Shown piece after piece: positions 9,859-21,230 of a stretch of DNA of 64,000 nucleotides. The position numbers were made by a program, and so were the translations under genes. Source of the stretch: Daucus carota subsp. sativus (lineage: Eukaryota > Streptophyta > Magnoliopsida > Apiales > Apiaceae); contig NC_030386.2 in the NCBI RefSeq assembly GCF_001625215.2, forward strand, positions 39,588,796 through 39,652,795. The letters run 5' to 3'. Every line of letters begins with the position of its first letter. Positions within the stretch are counted from its first letter, which is position 1. The notes under the pieces are model-generated. The model made no database searches and had not been told where the DNA came from. It saw nothing but the letters and a program-made list of their open reading frames with translations.

Positions 9859-12800
9859 GTTATTGTCAATTATACTCCTAAATCTTTAATCCAGGAAGTA
9901 AAATATAAACTGTAAAAGGACAACAATTATTTTCAAAAAGGGACATTCACCATTTTTAGAAATTTAATATTTTATCCATTATTATTTACTCCATTATGTG
10001 CATAGCAAAAGTTGCATGCAGATTCCATTTGCATGATGCCTATCAATCTCTTTTTCTATTCCAAGCTCAATGATGCAATAAAGTAAACAAGCTACTACCA
10101 CAGATAGGGAAATAATTTCTCATTTATGAAGTCTGACAGTTTTAAGGTTTAAGTAATCTTTTAGTAATACAATGCAAATAGAAATATCTCAATATGTCTG
10201 CAAATCATTTTTATGCATGAGTATGCTGATTTAAAGTGATATAGCCATGTATCAAAGTTCAAAAACCTGCAAAGCATACGAAAGACGTATATTTTCCTCA
10301 ATCATCTCTTGTCTATAAGAGATAGCTCTAGATGCAGCATCAGCGAGTTCCTGTTGCTGCTGATCAAAGGCCTACATATACCACAAGGATACAATTCTCC
10401 AGTCAATATTCATCAATAGACAAGAGAAGTTATAGATACACTAGAGATGTGAACAAAGTAGCAAGTTGTTTCAGAGAGTAAAATTTATGTAAGCAATGGT
10501 AAAATCGTCCATGGTATTTGCATAAAGATTAGATAAATGTGTTTTCATGTGCGTGCGTGTTTGTGTTTCGGGGGGCAATGGTAAATTCATCCATGGTATT
10601 TGCATACCTAGTAGATAAATGTCTTTTCATGTGCGTGCATGCATACGGAAAGAGATAAATAGATGGGTGGGTGGGTGGGGGGGGGGGGGGGGGGGGGGGG
10701 TTAGAGACTATATCAGTTTCTTACCATGCGCATGTAAGCAATGCGTTTCTCCAAAACAGAATTCTCGTCATGTAGTTGCGCTTCCTGGCCACAGATATTA
10801 ACAGAAACAATGATAAACTAAAGCAACTAACCTATTTATAAAAAAAAGTTGGCAACTACCAACCTTTGCTGAATATTCAGCAAGATGTTTCCTTAACTGT
10901 GAAATCTCAACTTCGTTTTCTCGACTCTGAACAGTTAAATCCTACAAAAATATATATATATCAGTGAGGGATATAAAATATCGAAAATTTAGCATACATT
11001 ATAATAAACAAGATTCACACGCATGAAATTTATTCCCAATATGAGAAACACCTGCATCACTGAGCTGTCAGGATCACCTATATCAGCCATTGCCATCAGT
11101 TTACGTAGATCATCCTCTCCTTCAATTTGATACCTAAAAATCATGTAAGCTACACATCAATAATCCTTTTCACCTACATTTTAAACTGTTCTTATAAAAA
11201 TTTACCTAAATTAAGTGTCAAATAATACCTGCTAGGAGAAAATGATGCTGTAAATGTTGATGAATGCTGAGAGATGCCACCATTGCGTTGTTGTGACCGG
11301 CCAGAAGGGACCGTACTTCGTGCTTCACTGGACTTTCTGCTCTCAAAGTGCCTTTCTCCATAATCTTGTACCAAGGGATTTGTGACACTGTGCAATTCTC
11401 CTTTCCTTGGACCTAATGTACCAGATATATCATGTGGATAAGAGTTATTTAAATTACTATATTCATTTGTGAGACGTGCCAAATGATAATTTGATTGATT
11501 AATTCCTCGAGATCTATGGGCAAAGCCATCCCAATCATCAACTGCATGTGGGTTTTGAGCCGTCGAGTCATCCACTTGCTGCCACCATATCAAACTACAG
11601 TATAAGTTACTTTAGGAAGTTAAAAAATGGAATTCACTTAAGCATATACTGTACAAATAAGTAGTAGGATTGCACAACAGACAAACACAATACAGAAATA
11701 ACTCAGCAAATTAGCAAACAGAAGCCAGAGCTAAAGCTCTATACTCTACTGCTCTGTATAATCTATAAATATTTTAATCAGTATTGGAAACCAGCTGGTC
11801 CGTTTATATGCTAAGCCAAACAAATCACAATGCTCTCATACACTACAACTTATACAAGAAATGGATTTTTCAACAGAAAAAAGTAAGCTCATATCTCATC
11901 ATCCAGATTAAAGACAAGTATTCCTATGACAAACAATATTTCGCAAAACATGCTACAATAAACGGAAGGGAAACAGAATGACAGGTAAAATGACCGTCTT
12001 CCAAGTATATATCATAGTATCACTCACATATTTTTCACTTTCGTGATTCTTTTTTAGAAGTTCGGATCTCAAGCGATTGTTCTCTTCCACCTGTAAACAG
12101 AAAGAAAATATAGCACAAGCAAACTAGACCAATATTAATTTAAACAAGAACATGCTATTATTGACAAAATAAAGATCTGAGATGCTCTCTTACAGCCTGT
12201 TTGACTACTTTCTCCGGCTTGTAAGCTGAAAAAGATATTTTCCATTCAGGGCTTAATAATTGGAAAGGGAGAAAGAAAGATCACCAATATGTGACTAAGT
12301 GGCAAGAACAAAGGAAATATATGGAATTCGTTAACAAGGAGGCTCTAAACAACAGAGATGATTTTTGTGCTTTAAAGTGCTAAAAGATGATTAGATTCCA
12401 CCGAAAGTTATCATTCTGGCCACCCAAGACCAAACAATATTCCTATTATAGAACCTGCAACTTCATCTGTTTTAAACTCTCTGTGGCTGCTAAGGATAGC
12501 ACGTCTATCGTGACTCTTGGTGCATGTTCATTGGCATAATCGTACTGAAAGATGCGCAACAAGAGATATTGTGAAGGGATCCGCACTTTCAAGTGCGATG
12601 TCTGATATTCCCTAATAAGCCAGTATGAAGGATATGTTTTTTGTAGCAAACGTTGAAATATATAACCCTACTTAGTCAGAATGTCAACGTTTAGAGCAAC
12701 ATCAAATAAAATTTACTACTGAAGTTCACCGACACCGAATATTATGGAAAACAGATTATAGCTGTTTTCCATATTTTGGCAATTCAAGAACAGAGATTCT

Positions 12801-12993
12801 AATTTGGGAGGCTGTTATATACTTAGAAAAGCTGTATAGATTAAATACTATATAGTACCTGCTGTCTAATAGCAGCCTCGGCAGCTTCAACTGCCCTTAT
12901 AACCTGAAACAGTCCATGGCTACCATTGTCATTTGCACCATCTATAGCCAATCCCGCAAGATTATAAACCAGATCACTTTCTCCATTCTCCAT
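6152..12993 (-). CDS. Plant coiled-coil protein with C-terminal Ig-like region, 17 exons, 3' end missing
   Basis: Joined coding exons (minus strand, high to low): 12993-12859, 12090-12028, 11578-11229, 11133-11052, 10941-10864, 10784-10725, 10371-10267, 9396-9286, 9056-9015, 8901-8809, 8738-8590, 7891-7817, 7674-7394, 7316-7195, 7098-7056, 6983-6892, 6200-6152. They give 643 residues in one open frame from ATG 12993-12991. Residues 31-66 and about 185-345 are heptad-rich coiled coil (for example VIRAVEAAEAAIRQQ and AFDQQQQELADAA). About 350-540 is Ser/Pro-rich. About 545-643 resembles an Ig-like fold region (GLQISGEAFPGREL, VTADDVDTYLAVEVLP). I know plant homologues of this architecture but no established function. 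Homologues continue for roughly another 100 residues after the point where exon 17 ends in phase 1; those exons are not in the window. The intron after exon 8 uses a GC donor. A noncoding first exon probably lies near 13695-13790, ending AAG/GTGATC. Confidence 0.85.
9812..9859. repeat. (CA)n then (TA)n microsatellite
   Basis: About 17 CA units are followed by TA units, preceded by GCGCGC. It lies in the intron between exons 7 and 8 of the coiled-coil gene. Confidence 0.95.
10664..10700. repeat. GGGT repeats and G24 homopolymer
   Basis: GGGT units run into an uninterrupted G run (about 10677-10700) in the intron between exons 6 and 7 of the minus-strand gene. The pre-mRNA therefore carries poly-C, and the plus strand could form a G-quadruplex. 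Confidence 0.93.
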
Positions 12994-14550
12994 ATTCACT
13001 CGATCTCATGCATAACTTTCTTCATTTTTAGCAATATGTATCACAGATATTGCTGCTGCCACTGCTCATTCTTCAAAACTCGGCTGAGTTATAAGCAATA
13101 TAAATATAAGTATGTGAAGGCAAAAGAGCATGCAAAACTCATAGTGATAAACATATTTTCATTAATTATTGAAATTAAGGTAAAACAAATCGAAAGCAAT
13201 TGATCATCTCTTTCGGAAAAGTATGCATTACAGAAAAAGCTTATGCTTATCGGTTGTTATATATGAATTTACATGCTCGCTTTCGCGTTCAGGTGAGAAC
13301 AATTTTAGCGTCAGAATTTTCATTCTTGCTTCATTATCAATTTTTCCAATTATTGTCATCAGAAAAAAGAAAAGTACAGAACATTACCTAAGCAATTCAC
13401 ACACACATACAAAAATTCTCATAGTGTAAGATCACTTAGTGCAAATCTATGTTGAATAATATACGATCCCAGACTACCAGGATTACGAAAATTTGGGGGA
13501 AAATAAATAAATAATTTCGAAATTCAGTTAGTTCGGTTCAGTTCTCAAATTTATATACAGAATTCACCGTTTAGCACATAATTTACGACTTGATAATTAC
13601 AGAGAACTAATATATGTATAAAACAAACATGGATCTACAGTAAGCAAAGAAGAACGTGCGAGTATGCAGATAAAAGTGTAGGTGCATTGATCACCTTGGA
13701 GGATCGATTATGAACGCGATCGCAATTCTCGGTTCACGCCAGTATCACTATTCGCTTATCGTCCCTTCTGGAAATAATTTTATTTTGTTTCCAAAAATAA
13801 AAGAACGTTATACAGTATCAGAACAGTAGTATACTCGCAAGATTTATTTTATCGATTTATGGGATGTACAGTACTCGATAGGATAAACCTAAACAGATTC
13901 GGATTAGGTATAATCTGACCCCGCTCAATTAAACTTGAAGCCCGGCCCTAGACGAGATTTTAATAAAAGACCTTTTCCAGATATCAAAAATATTTTATTT
14001 TATTTTATTTGATATATTATTTTATTTAATATATAAATTTAAATATTATTTATAATAATATTATTATACCTAAAATTTTATTATATATAAAATAGTGTAT
14101 ACTTATATTATTATAAAATAATTTTATACAAATAATATGACAAGATGTTGATTAATTTTATTTATATTCTACACAGAATTTATACATCATTTTAAATATT
14201 ATTTTTTATTTATTATCAGGTTAATTTGTATATTAATATAACATTTAATAGTTAAATATTAAAAGAGTACTATAACAAAAAAAATATCACATAACTTATA
14301 ATAATGTATAATGTAAAATAAAAATAAATATTAAAACCGTAACTTTTATTACATTTAGTAAGTAATTAATACACATATGACATATCACAAAAAAATTTAA
14401 ATCATTTGATTAATCTAATTTCATATCAAACTTTTTTGTTAAACAAACTACTAAAAAGAAACTTCTAAATCTAGAAATTCGTTTAAAAACAGAAAAATGG
14501 ACTTAAACACCAACCGAACATCTTCTATATTTTCAGTCTTAGAAACTACT
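12994..14550. other. Divergent intergenic region between coiled-coil gene and aldolase A
   Basis: It should hold the 5' UTR, first intron and promoter of the minus-strand coiled-coil gene (roughly 12994-13900) and the promoter of the plus-strand aldolase A. The part from about 13980 to 14500 is extremely AT-rich. No further gene or clean transposon was seen. Confidence 0.5.
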
Positions 14551-14557
14551 TATAAAT
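14551..14557 (+). promoter_or_regulatory. Putative TATA box of aldolase copy A
   Basis: TATAAAT sits about 110 bp upstream of the 5'-UTR splice donor at 14664. The second copy has TATAAAAA in the same relative place (25453-25460). The start site is inferred, not seen. Confidence 0.45.
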
Positions 14558-14663
14558 TGTTTCAGCGTCCATCATATTCATCTGCATATAGATTTGCATC
14601 TATACTTCTGAACATCCTGAACTGAACTGCAACTTTTCGGTACTTGGCACTTTCATACTTCAA

Positions 14664-15337
14664 GTAAATTTTCTGAAACTCTCATGCTTTCTGATGTAAT
14701 CTTGATGAGTTTTACTTATCTATATGCTGCACTGTTATTACTTATTACTGTATCTTAGTTGACCATGTTTTGCGAGATCTCGGCTTAATCCTCCTGCGCG
14801 ATGATCATTTGTATTGATTGTTGTATAGTATCGATAATTTGTTGATGCAGGTGATGTATGTATTGGTTTTTATATTTTGGTATCGATGATTCTGCAACTA
14901 GGACACCTTGTATTTTAATTGCTTAAAAAGCTTTAGAATATAATTTGAGGTGAGATCTCGAACGAGATGTTTGTTAATGATCTTGAATTCTGCTCCTAAT
15001 CAAGGATCAGATCGAGCTACTATTAGTAGTTCCAGCCTCGAATTACTTAATCGAACTAAATTTTGTTATTTACTTGTGTGAGGATTGTCTCGCAATAGTC
15101 CCATTTATCCAGTTGATTGAGTTTCGTTTGATTAACACGAGCTCGTTAAGTTACCAGTTCTCCTGAAAACTCAATGCCTTTGGGAATATGCTTTTTTCAT
15201 ACAAGTTTTGGTGCTCAAAGTACTTAAACACACAAGATCCAGATTTTTTTTGTTAACAATTTAACATATTTCTAAAGTAAATGATAGGATATGGCTAGAG
15301 CTTCATTGTGATACTGATAATGCAGATGTACTTGCAG
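14664..15337 (+). other. 5'-UTR intron of aldolase copy A
   Basis: The donor is CAA/GTAAAT at 14664 and the acceptor TTGCAG at 15332-15337, 8 bp before the ATG. Copy B has the same arrangement at 25575-26159, and the two introns are partly alignable. This supports a spliced leader in both copies. Confidence 0.7.
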
Positions 15338-15345
15338 GAGGAAAA

Positions 15346-15864
15346 ATGGCATCTTTAGCTACAGCTGACATCTGTGACGCACATATTCCTCTTTTAAACA
15401 ACGGAGATGTTCGTGTTCTGCAACCAATTTTTCAGAGCTATGGCACGTGTCGAGCCTTCTCAGGCCCTATCGTGACTCTCAAGGTGTTTGAAGACAACGT
15501 GATGGTCCGAGAGCTTCTGGAGACCAAAGGCGAAGGCAGAGTACTCGTCGTGCATGGCGGGGGCAGCATGAGATGTGCCTTGGTAGGAGGCAATTTGGGA
15601 CAATTGGCTCAGAATATGGGGTGGGCTGGTATTGTGGTTAATGGATGCATCAGAGACGTGGATGAGATCAACAGCTGTGATATCGGGGTTAAAGCATTGG
15701 CAACACATCCGCGGAAATCAAACAGAAGAGGCGTTGGGGAGAAGAACGTTGTGGTGCATATCGCAGGGACGATCATTCATGATGGGGAGTGGTTATATGC
15801 AGACGGTGATGGCATTCTCATCTCCAAAACCGAGCTCTCTGTTAAAGTAAGGTCATTATTGTAA
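15346..15864 (+). CDS. RraA-like 4-hydroxy-4-methyl-2-oxoglutarate aldolase, copy A
   Basis: The 172-residue single-exon frame belongs to the RraA-like / class II HMG aldolase family. That family cleaves 4-hydroxy-4-methyl-2-oxoglutarate and decarboxylates oxaloacetate using a divalent metal; related proteins bind RNase E in bacteria. Plant members are small cytosolic proteins of about this length. Family landmarks are the GGNLGQLAQNMGWAG loop and the catalytic Arg103-Asp104 in NGCIRDVDE, followed by YADGDGILIS near the end. Two oddities appear against copy B. Residue 70, in the VLVVxGGGS strand-loop, is His here and Asp in copy B (Asp is usual in the family as I know it). A one-base difference near the stop adds six residues at the C terminus. 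The start ATG is the first after the 5'-UTR acceptor. It is probably expressed, but substrate and activity are unproven. Confidence 0.9.
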   Translation: MASLATADICDAHIPLLNNGDVRVLQPIFQSYGTCRAFSGPIVTLKVFEDNVMVRELLETKGEGRVLVVHGGGSMRCALVGGNLGQLAQNMGWAGIVVNGCIRDVDEINSCDIGVKALATHPRKSNRRGVGEKNVVVHIAGTIIHDGEWLYADGDGILISKTELSVKVRSLL

Positions 15865-16011
15865 GAGTTGTGATTTGGGTGAAATGAGATCATTGTGAAT
15901 TTAGGCAATTTACAGGTGGTTGTTGAGGATATGGTATATTGGTATTAGTATTACCATCATGTTCCTCGCTGGCTTTTTGACTTTCATTTCAACACTTATT
16001 CACTTCTTTTA

Positions 16012-16246
16012 CTCCCTCCGTCCCGTCAGTTAGTTTACATTCACTATTTGCACGCATTTTGAGACTCTTATAAAGGATAGGTCAATAATATTTTTTAAAA
16101 TTATTTTTTTTCTGAATAAAAGTTTAGACATCAAATTTTTTTTCAAGATTTTTTTTAAAAATATATATATAATGTAATTATACTTTATAGGAGCCTTAAA
16201 ATGCGTGCCAAAAAGTAACGTAAAGAACTTGGTGGGACAGAGGAAG
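16012..16246. mobile_element. Stowaway-type MITE
   Basis: The left end is CTCCCTCCGTCCC and the right end GGGACAGAGGAAG, flanked on both sides by TA. The size, TA target and terminal sequence fit non-autonomous Tc1/mariner (Stowaway) elements of plants. Confidence 0.8.
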
Positions 16247-16631
16247 TAATTTAGTAAAATATATGTTGGAGGTTTTTTTTTATAGAGTATTTTACTATTT
16301 ACTAGTTACAACTTGCAACTTTTGATCACGACAACATTTAAATATTTAGCTACCGGACTAGTATTTTTTCTTTTTGCTAAATACCGGACTAGTGATTTGG
16401 CTTACACAGAACTAGGATTACTGCCCGCTTCGCACGGTTCTATTTTTTCATTTTTTTTAATAAAAAATGAATAAATAATTTAAGATTTCGTTGAAGTGAA
16501 TAAATGTAGTGGAATTACAGTGCACGGTCCTTTTTACAAAATGAACCCGCGTTTATTGGGCCCATAAAAAGCTGGGATTTACTGTACATCAAGTTACCAT
16601 ATTTTGAGGAAGTTGCGTTGTACTTCCTCCG

Positions 16632-17362
16632 TAGGGCTGTAAAATGATCCGGGTGATCCCGGGTACCCCTCTGCTCAAGTACCGGATCATATTATTCTTA
16701 GCTTGTCCAGATTTGGGTCCGGGATCGTTTTATTCGGATATAAACCGATCCCGGGTATTTGAGATTCGGATCTGAACCGGATATGATCCAGTATCGTATT
16801 TTCTATTTTTTAACCGGGTAGTTTATGATCCATCGAATATGAGCCGGATATGATCCACTAACATCAAATATCATTATTATTTCAGTTGTTCAAATAATTA
16901 TCATTTAGTCTAAGTAAACGTAATATTATAAAGTATAATAATTTTTTAGTTATATGTTGGTCTATATCATTTATTAAATATTTATGAAGATAATAAGCAT
17001 GATCACATTAAATAAATCATATTTTATGAAGATATAAACTTAAATAAGATATTACAATTTTATAAAATGATGACTATTTACTTGCAAATATGACGGTGTT
17101 AAAATATAATGTGTATATGAGTTTAAATGAATATGAACCGTGGATCATATTTGGTTATTCGGGTAGGATCATATTATGAAAAATTATATGAGACCGAATC
17201 TGAGCGGGTATAGGTGTGCTCGTATCCGGGATCATATATTATACGGGCTTAATTTTTCCGCCAAATTTGGATCGTTTCCAAAACGGATATGAGACATGTA
17301 TCATATTTTCGATCCGGATATGAGCCGAGACACCGGATAGTCCGTATCGATTTACAGCCCTA
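16632..17362. mobile_element. Non-autonomous hAT element (731 bp)
   Basis: Termini are TAGGGCTGTAAA and its exact inverted copy TTTACAGCCCTA. A perfect 8-bp target duplication TTCCTCCG flanks it (16624-16631 and 17363-17370), as expected for hAT. The interior carries many degenerate copies of ATGATCCGG / GGATATGAGCC in both directions, likely subterminal transposase-binding repeats. No transposase frame is present. Confidence 0.9.
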
Positions 17363-17520
17363 TTCCTCCGTCCCATTTTATATGATCTCATGCTCTTTTT
17401 TAGGCGTTCCAAAAAGAATCAATCTAGAATACTTACTATTTTTTAACATTATTTTTTACTATTACACCCACTAATTCTATATTTTATACTCTATTAATAT
17501 ATTAAATAAACACTATTACA
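17363..17520. mobile_element. Stowaway fragment split by the hAT element
   Basis: Removing the hAT element and one target copy joins a Stowaway-like terminus, TACTTCCTCCGTCCCATTTT. No matching right terminus was found, so only one end of this older element is recognisable. Confidence 0.5.
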
Positions 17521-17541
17521 CCCACTATCTCAAATCTATTA

Positions 17542-17779
17542 CTACCTCCATCCCAAATTAGATGACCCTGTTGACTTTGGGCACGTAACTTTAGGTGCAT
17601 TGACCGTCTACTTCCGAAATTTATTTTTTTATTTTTTTCTTTTGTAAATGAAAATTTTATATTTTAATTTTTATTTACAAAAATAAAATTTTAAAAATAA
17701 GTCATATAGCTATACGGTCGATGAACCTTAAATTGTGTGCTCTAAGTCAACGGGGACATCTAATTTGGGATGGAGGGAG
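17542..17779. mobile_element. Stowaway-type MITE
   Basis: Ends CTACCTCCATCCCAAATTAG and the near-perfect inverted copy at 17760-17779, flanked by TA on both sides. The inverted match extends inward for over 30 bp. Confidence 0.88.
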
Positions 17780-17862
17780 TATTAAATACTGATAGGTCCC
17801 ATCACTTTACCTACTTTTCAACTACATTTACTACCTTTTTCTTATATATTTATAAATATATA

Positions 17863-18166
17863 CTCCCTCTGTCCCTCTCATTTCTTTACAGTTACTATTT
17901 TGGGATGTCCCTCTCATTTCTTTACGTTACTATAAATAGCAAGTTTTTCTCATCATTACACCCACTATCTTCCCTTACCATCTCATATTTAACAATAAAA
18001 ACTACTATTACACCCACTACTTTCCTCCACTATCTCAAATCTATTATTAAATATTGAAAGGTCCCACCACTTTACCCACTTTTCATCTAACTTTACTCAT
18101 TTTTTATACATTGTCTTGGTCTCCGTGTCCCCCTCCAATGTAAACAATTGAGGGGGACGGAGGGAG
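17863..18166. mobile_element. Stowaway-type MITE
   Basis: Ends CTCCCTCTGTCCC and GGGGGACGGAGGGAG, flanked by TA (17861-17862 and 18167-18168). It is longer than its neighbours (304 bp) and repeats the CCTCTCATTTCTTTAC segment near its left end. Confidence 0.8.
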
Positions 18167-18169
18167 TAA

Positions 18170-19660
18170 GTTATCTAAATATTAATATTATGTGTTAAAA
18201 TTATTAACAAATTATTAATTTTTTATAAAACAAAATTGACTATTCATGCATAATTATTACACAAAGACTCCTCGGCATGGCCTAGCGGCCATACCTCGGC
18301 TTTCAAGTATGTATATTTTCAATATAATTATGATTTAATTTTAAAATTCAGAATTACATAACGTCTTTCTATAGTAAGGTAATATAAATTTTTAAAATTC
18401 AGAATAATGTAACGTCTTTCTATAGTAATTAAGAATAGAAAATACATATATAAATTTAGGATTTGCATATAGCACCATCCTAATTTTAATACTTATTTAA
18501 GATAAATAATCTTATTAAAAATTATTTATCACTGATGATAAAAATAATGATTATTAATATAAAATAATTTCTTAATTTATATTTCTCAACTACCCCTTTT
18601 GAAATATATAAGTTATCTAAATATTAAAATTATGTGTTAAAATTATTAATTTTTTATAAAACAAAATTGACTATTCATGCATAATTATCACACAAAGACT
18701 CCTCGACATGGCCTAGCGGCCATACCTCGGCATTCAAGTATGTATATTTTCAATATAATTATGATTTAATTTTAAAATTCAGAATTACGTAACGTCTATC
18801 TATAGTAAGGTAATATAAATTTTTAAAATTCAGAATAATGTAACGTCTTTCTATAGTAATTAAGAATTGAAAATACATATATAAATTTAGGATGTGCATA
18901 TAGCACCATACTAATTTTAATACTTATTTAAGATAAATAATCTTATTAAAAATTATTTATCACTGATGATAAAAATAATGATTATTAATATAAAATAATT
19001 TATTAATTTATATTTCTCAACTACCCCTTTTAAAATATATAAGTTATCTAAATATTAATATTATGTGTTAAAATTATTAACAAATTATTAATTTTTTATA
19101 AAACAAAATTTACTATTCATGCATAATTATTACAGAAAGACTCCTCGACATGGCCTAGCGGCCATACCTCGGCTTTCAAGTATGTATATTTTCAATATAA
19201 TTATGATTTAATTTTAAAATTCAAATTTACTTAACGTCTATCTATAGTAAGGTAATATAAATTTTTAAAATTCAGAATCACCTAACGTCTTTCTATAATA
19301 AGAAATACATATATAAATTTAGGATGTGCATGTAGCACCATCCTAATTTTAATACTTATTCAAAATAAATAATATTATTAAAAATTATTTATCACTGATG
19401 ATAAAAATAATGATTATTAATATAAAATAATTTCTTAGTTTAATATAAATTAAGTTATGATATATTTCTCAACTACCCCTTTTGAAATATATATAAGTTA
19501 TCTAAATATTAATATTATGTGTTAAAATTATTAACAAATTATTAATTTTTTATAAAACAAAATTGTCTATTCATGCATAATTATTACACAAAGACTCCTC
19601 GACATGGCCGCTTCGGCTTTCAAATATGTATATTTTCAATATAATTATGATTTAATTTTA
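18170..19660. repeat. Tandem array of 430-455 bp monomers
   Basis: The unit beginning GTTATCTAAATATT starts at 18170, 18612, 19043 and 19497, giving periods of 442, 431 and 454 bp; the fourth copy is partial. Monomers are very AT-rich except for one short GC-rich core, TGGCCTAGCGGCCA, an inverted repeat present in the first three copies and reduced in the fourth. Each full monomer contains two sub-copies of an AACGTCTTTCTATAGTAA-like segment. No coding capacity was seen. Confidence 0.9.
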
Positions 19661-20199
19661 ATAAACATAATAATTGATTTAAATATAATTTATTTATTAT
19701 GACATTAAGTGCTTAGATATTTATATCTAAATTTATTTATGCATCAAAATTGTATTTTAGACTTTATCCTTTCCAGACTTTAATTGTATTTATGCTTTTT
19801 GCCCATGGGCACATGTAGTAAAATCATAGAAATAAATTATTTGTCGCATTTAGGATAATGTCATTTTGAAAAAAAAGGTATAAAACTATATTTTAAACTC
19901 CTTTCTTAGCACACCACACTTCTTGGTTGTGAAAACACGGGTTCGCTTTTGCTCCTGTGATGTGGAGTTCCAAGTTCATCATCACCCATTATCAGCCTCA
20001 CATGGAATGATAGATAAGCTTAGGAAAATTCCTGGGCTGTAACATATCTGTAAGGTTCATCCTTATGCAGCTAGTATTGCTTTTGATCTTGTTTTGATGT
20101 TACCTCCAAAACATATTAAATTATGTCCTGTAAGGCTCATCTGTACGTACCCTTGAAACTTTATGTCAAGTAGTTGAATGTTATAAAAAAAAGGCATAC

Positions 20200-20330
20200 T
20201 TGTTGCAAGAAGTCTGCAGCTCCTTGCCCTGGACATTTGAAACCTATTGTATCAAAAAACTCAAGCATATGTCCTATTCTGTTTCTTATCAACTCCAGAA
20301 GTTGAGGACCTGGATTATCCTAAATAGCAA
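20200..20330 (-). pseudogene. Remnant of PDR-type (ABCG) transporter, first nucleotide-binding half
   Basis: The minus strand encodes LEFFDTIGFKCP followed by GAADFLQQ, the segment after the ABC signature region in full-size ABCG/PDR transporters. The flanks do not continue the family sequence and no complete gene is present. It is a fragment, not a functional gene. Confidence 0.7.
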
Positions 20331-20719
20331 TCAAAATCTGACATACAATAATACAATATTTTAATTGCAAGTAATTTATTTTTTTATAGAAAACTTTTTG
20401 TCTTATTTGATTAACTCTACTATTTTATTTTCTTGGAAACAATTCCTTGCACAACCAAATTCGTTGGACTCAAACAACCATGATTTGGAAGGATCTAATA
20501 CATAAAAATATGACAAATGATAAGAGAAATATATGTTGTGTAAATATTTTATAAACACACATCTCTTAAATCGTAGTATGAAGATCATTCAAAAAACAGC
20601 AAATTTCATCTTCTTTTTTCTAGTTAAACCTATCATTCTTCTTCCACTGCATTGTTACTTTGATCACAATGGATACAAATCTTGTTTCAGATTTTGGCTC
20701 AAATATATTTCGAATTTGT

Positions 20720-20906
20720 AGTCTTTATCTCGTGACAACACGGAGCCACAAAGTGCAAATAGTATAAGCAATGCAAATGAACAAACGTCCTTGAGACAAT
20801 CAACCTCCTGCCCAATGCTAATCAAACTCCTGCCCAATGCTACAATACACCGGAACAATGCAGAAGCCATCTGGTTGATGAGTACTAAAAGCATGTACCG
20901 TTTGAA
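20720..20906 (-). pseudogene. Remnant of PDR-type (ABCG) transporter, transmembrane segment
   Basis: The minus strand encodes LLVLINQMASALFRCIVALG and, further on, SFALLILFALCGSVLSRD, typical of the first membrane domain of PDR transporters. A repeated CTCCTGCCCAATGCTA unit on the plus strand (near 20800-20840) inserts extra residues between them. On this strand it precedes the nucleotide-binding fragment at 20200-20330, the reverse of the normal gene order, so the locus is rearranged. Confidence 0.75.
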
Positions 20907-21059
20907 CAATCTGCAGTAGGATAGTTTATAATTATAGAGAGTAGAAATATGCCTGAGCACTTAAAGAAGAAGTTATATTAATTTAACAGAAAAGAATTTA
21001 CCTTCCAGCATTTGGAGTCCAATAACGTAATAAGTAAGGAGTAATAAGTAAGAAGTTAT

Positions 21060-21230
21060 ATAAAATACGACCTTCTTGTATTATTCTCATCTGGTTCCTC
21101 CTCTTTTGCTTTTTTCTGAATACACATACAACCAAGCTCAGGCCTAGCAAAATCATTACAATTGACCCTGGTAAGATGACTATGATTTTCTCATTTTCGC
21201 TCCCCTTACTACAGTCACCTAGTTAGGAAT
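21060..21230 (-). pseudogene. Possible receptor-like kinase transmembrane fragment
   Basis: The minus strand reads through an acidic stretch, a hydrophobic segment (IIVILPGSIVMILLGLSLVV) and a basic stop-transfer run (FRKKQKRRN). That layout matches the membrane span of plant receptor-like kinases, but no kinase domain follows. It could also be a chance membrane-like frame. Confidence 0.35.

Noticed and set aside
15460..15708. Antisense frames over both aldolase copies (also 26282-26530)
   Set aside because: They mirror the conserved coding sequence of the sense genes and have no independent support.
18280..18310. tRNA-like look of the GC-rich core in the tandem array
   Set aside because: No acceptor stem, anticodon arm or T-arm consensus can be drawn; it is a simple inverted repeat.
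18170..19660. CRISPR-like array
   Set aside because: Repeat units are over 400 bp and lack short repeat/spacer alternation; the sequence is from a plant nucleus.
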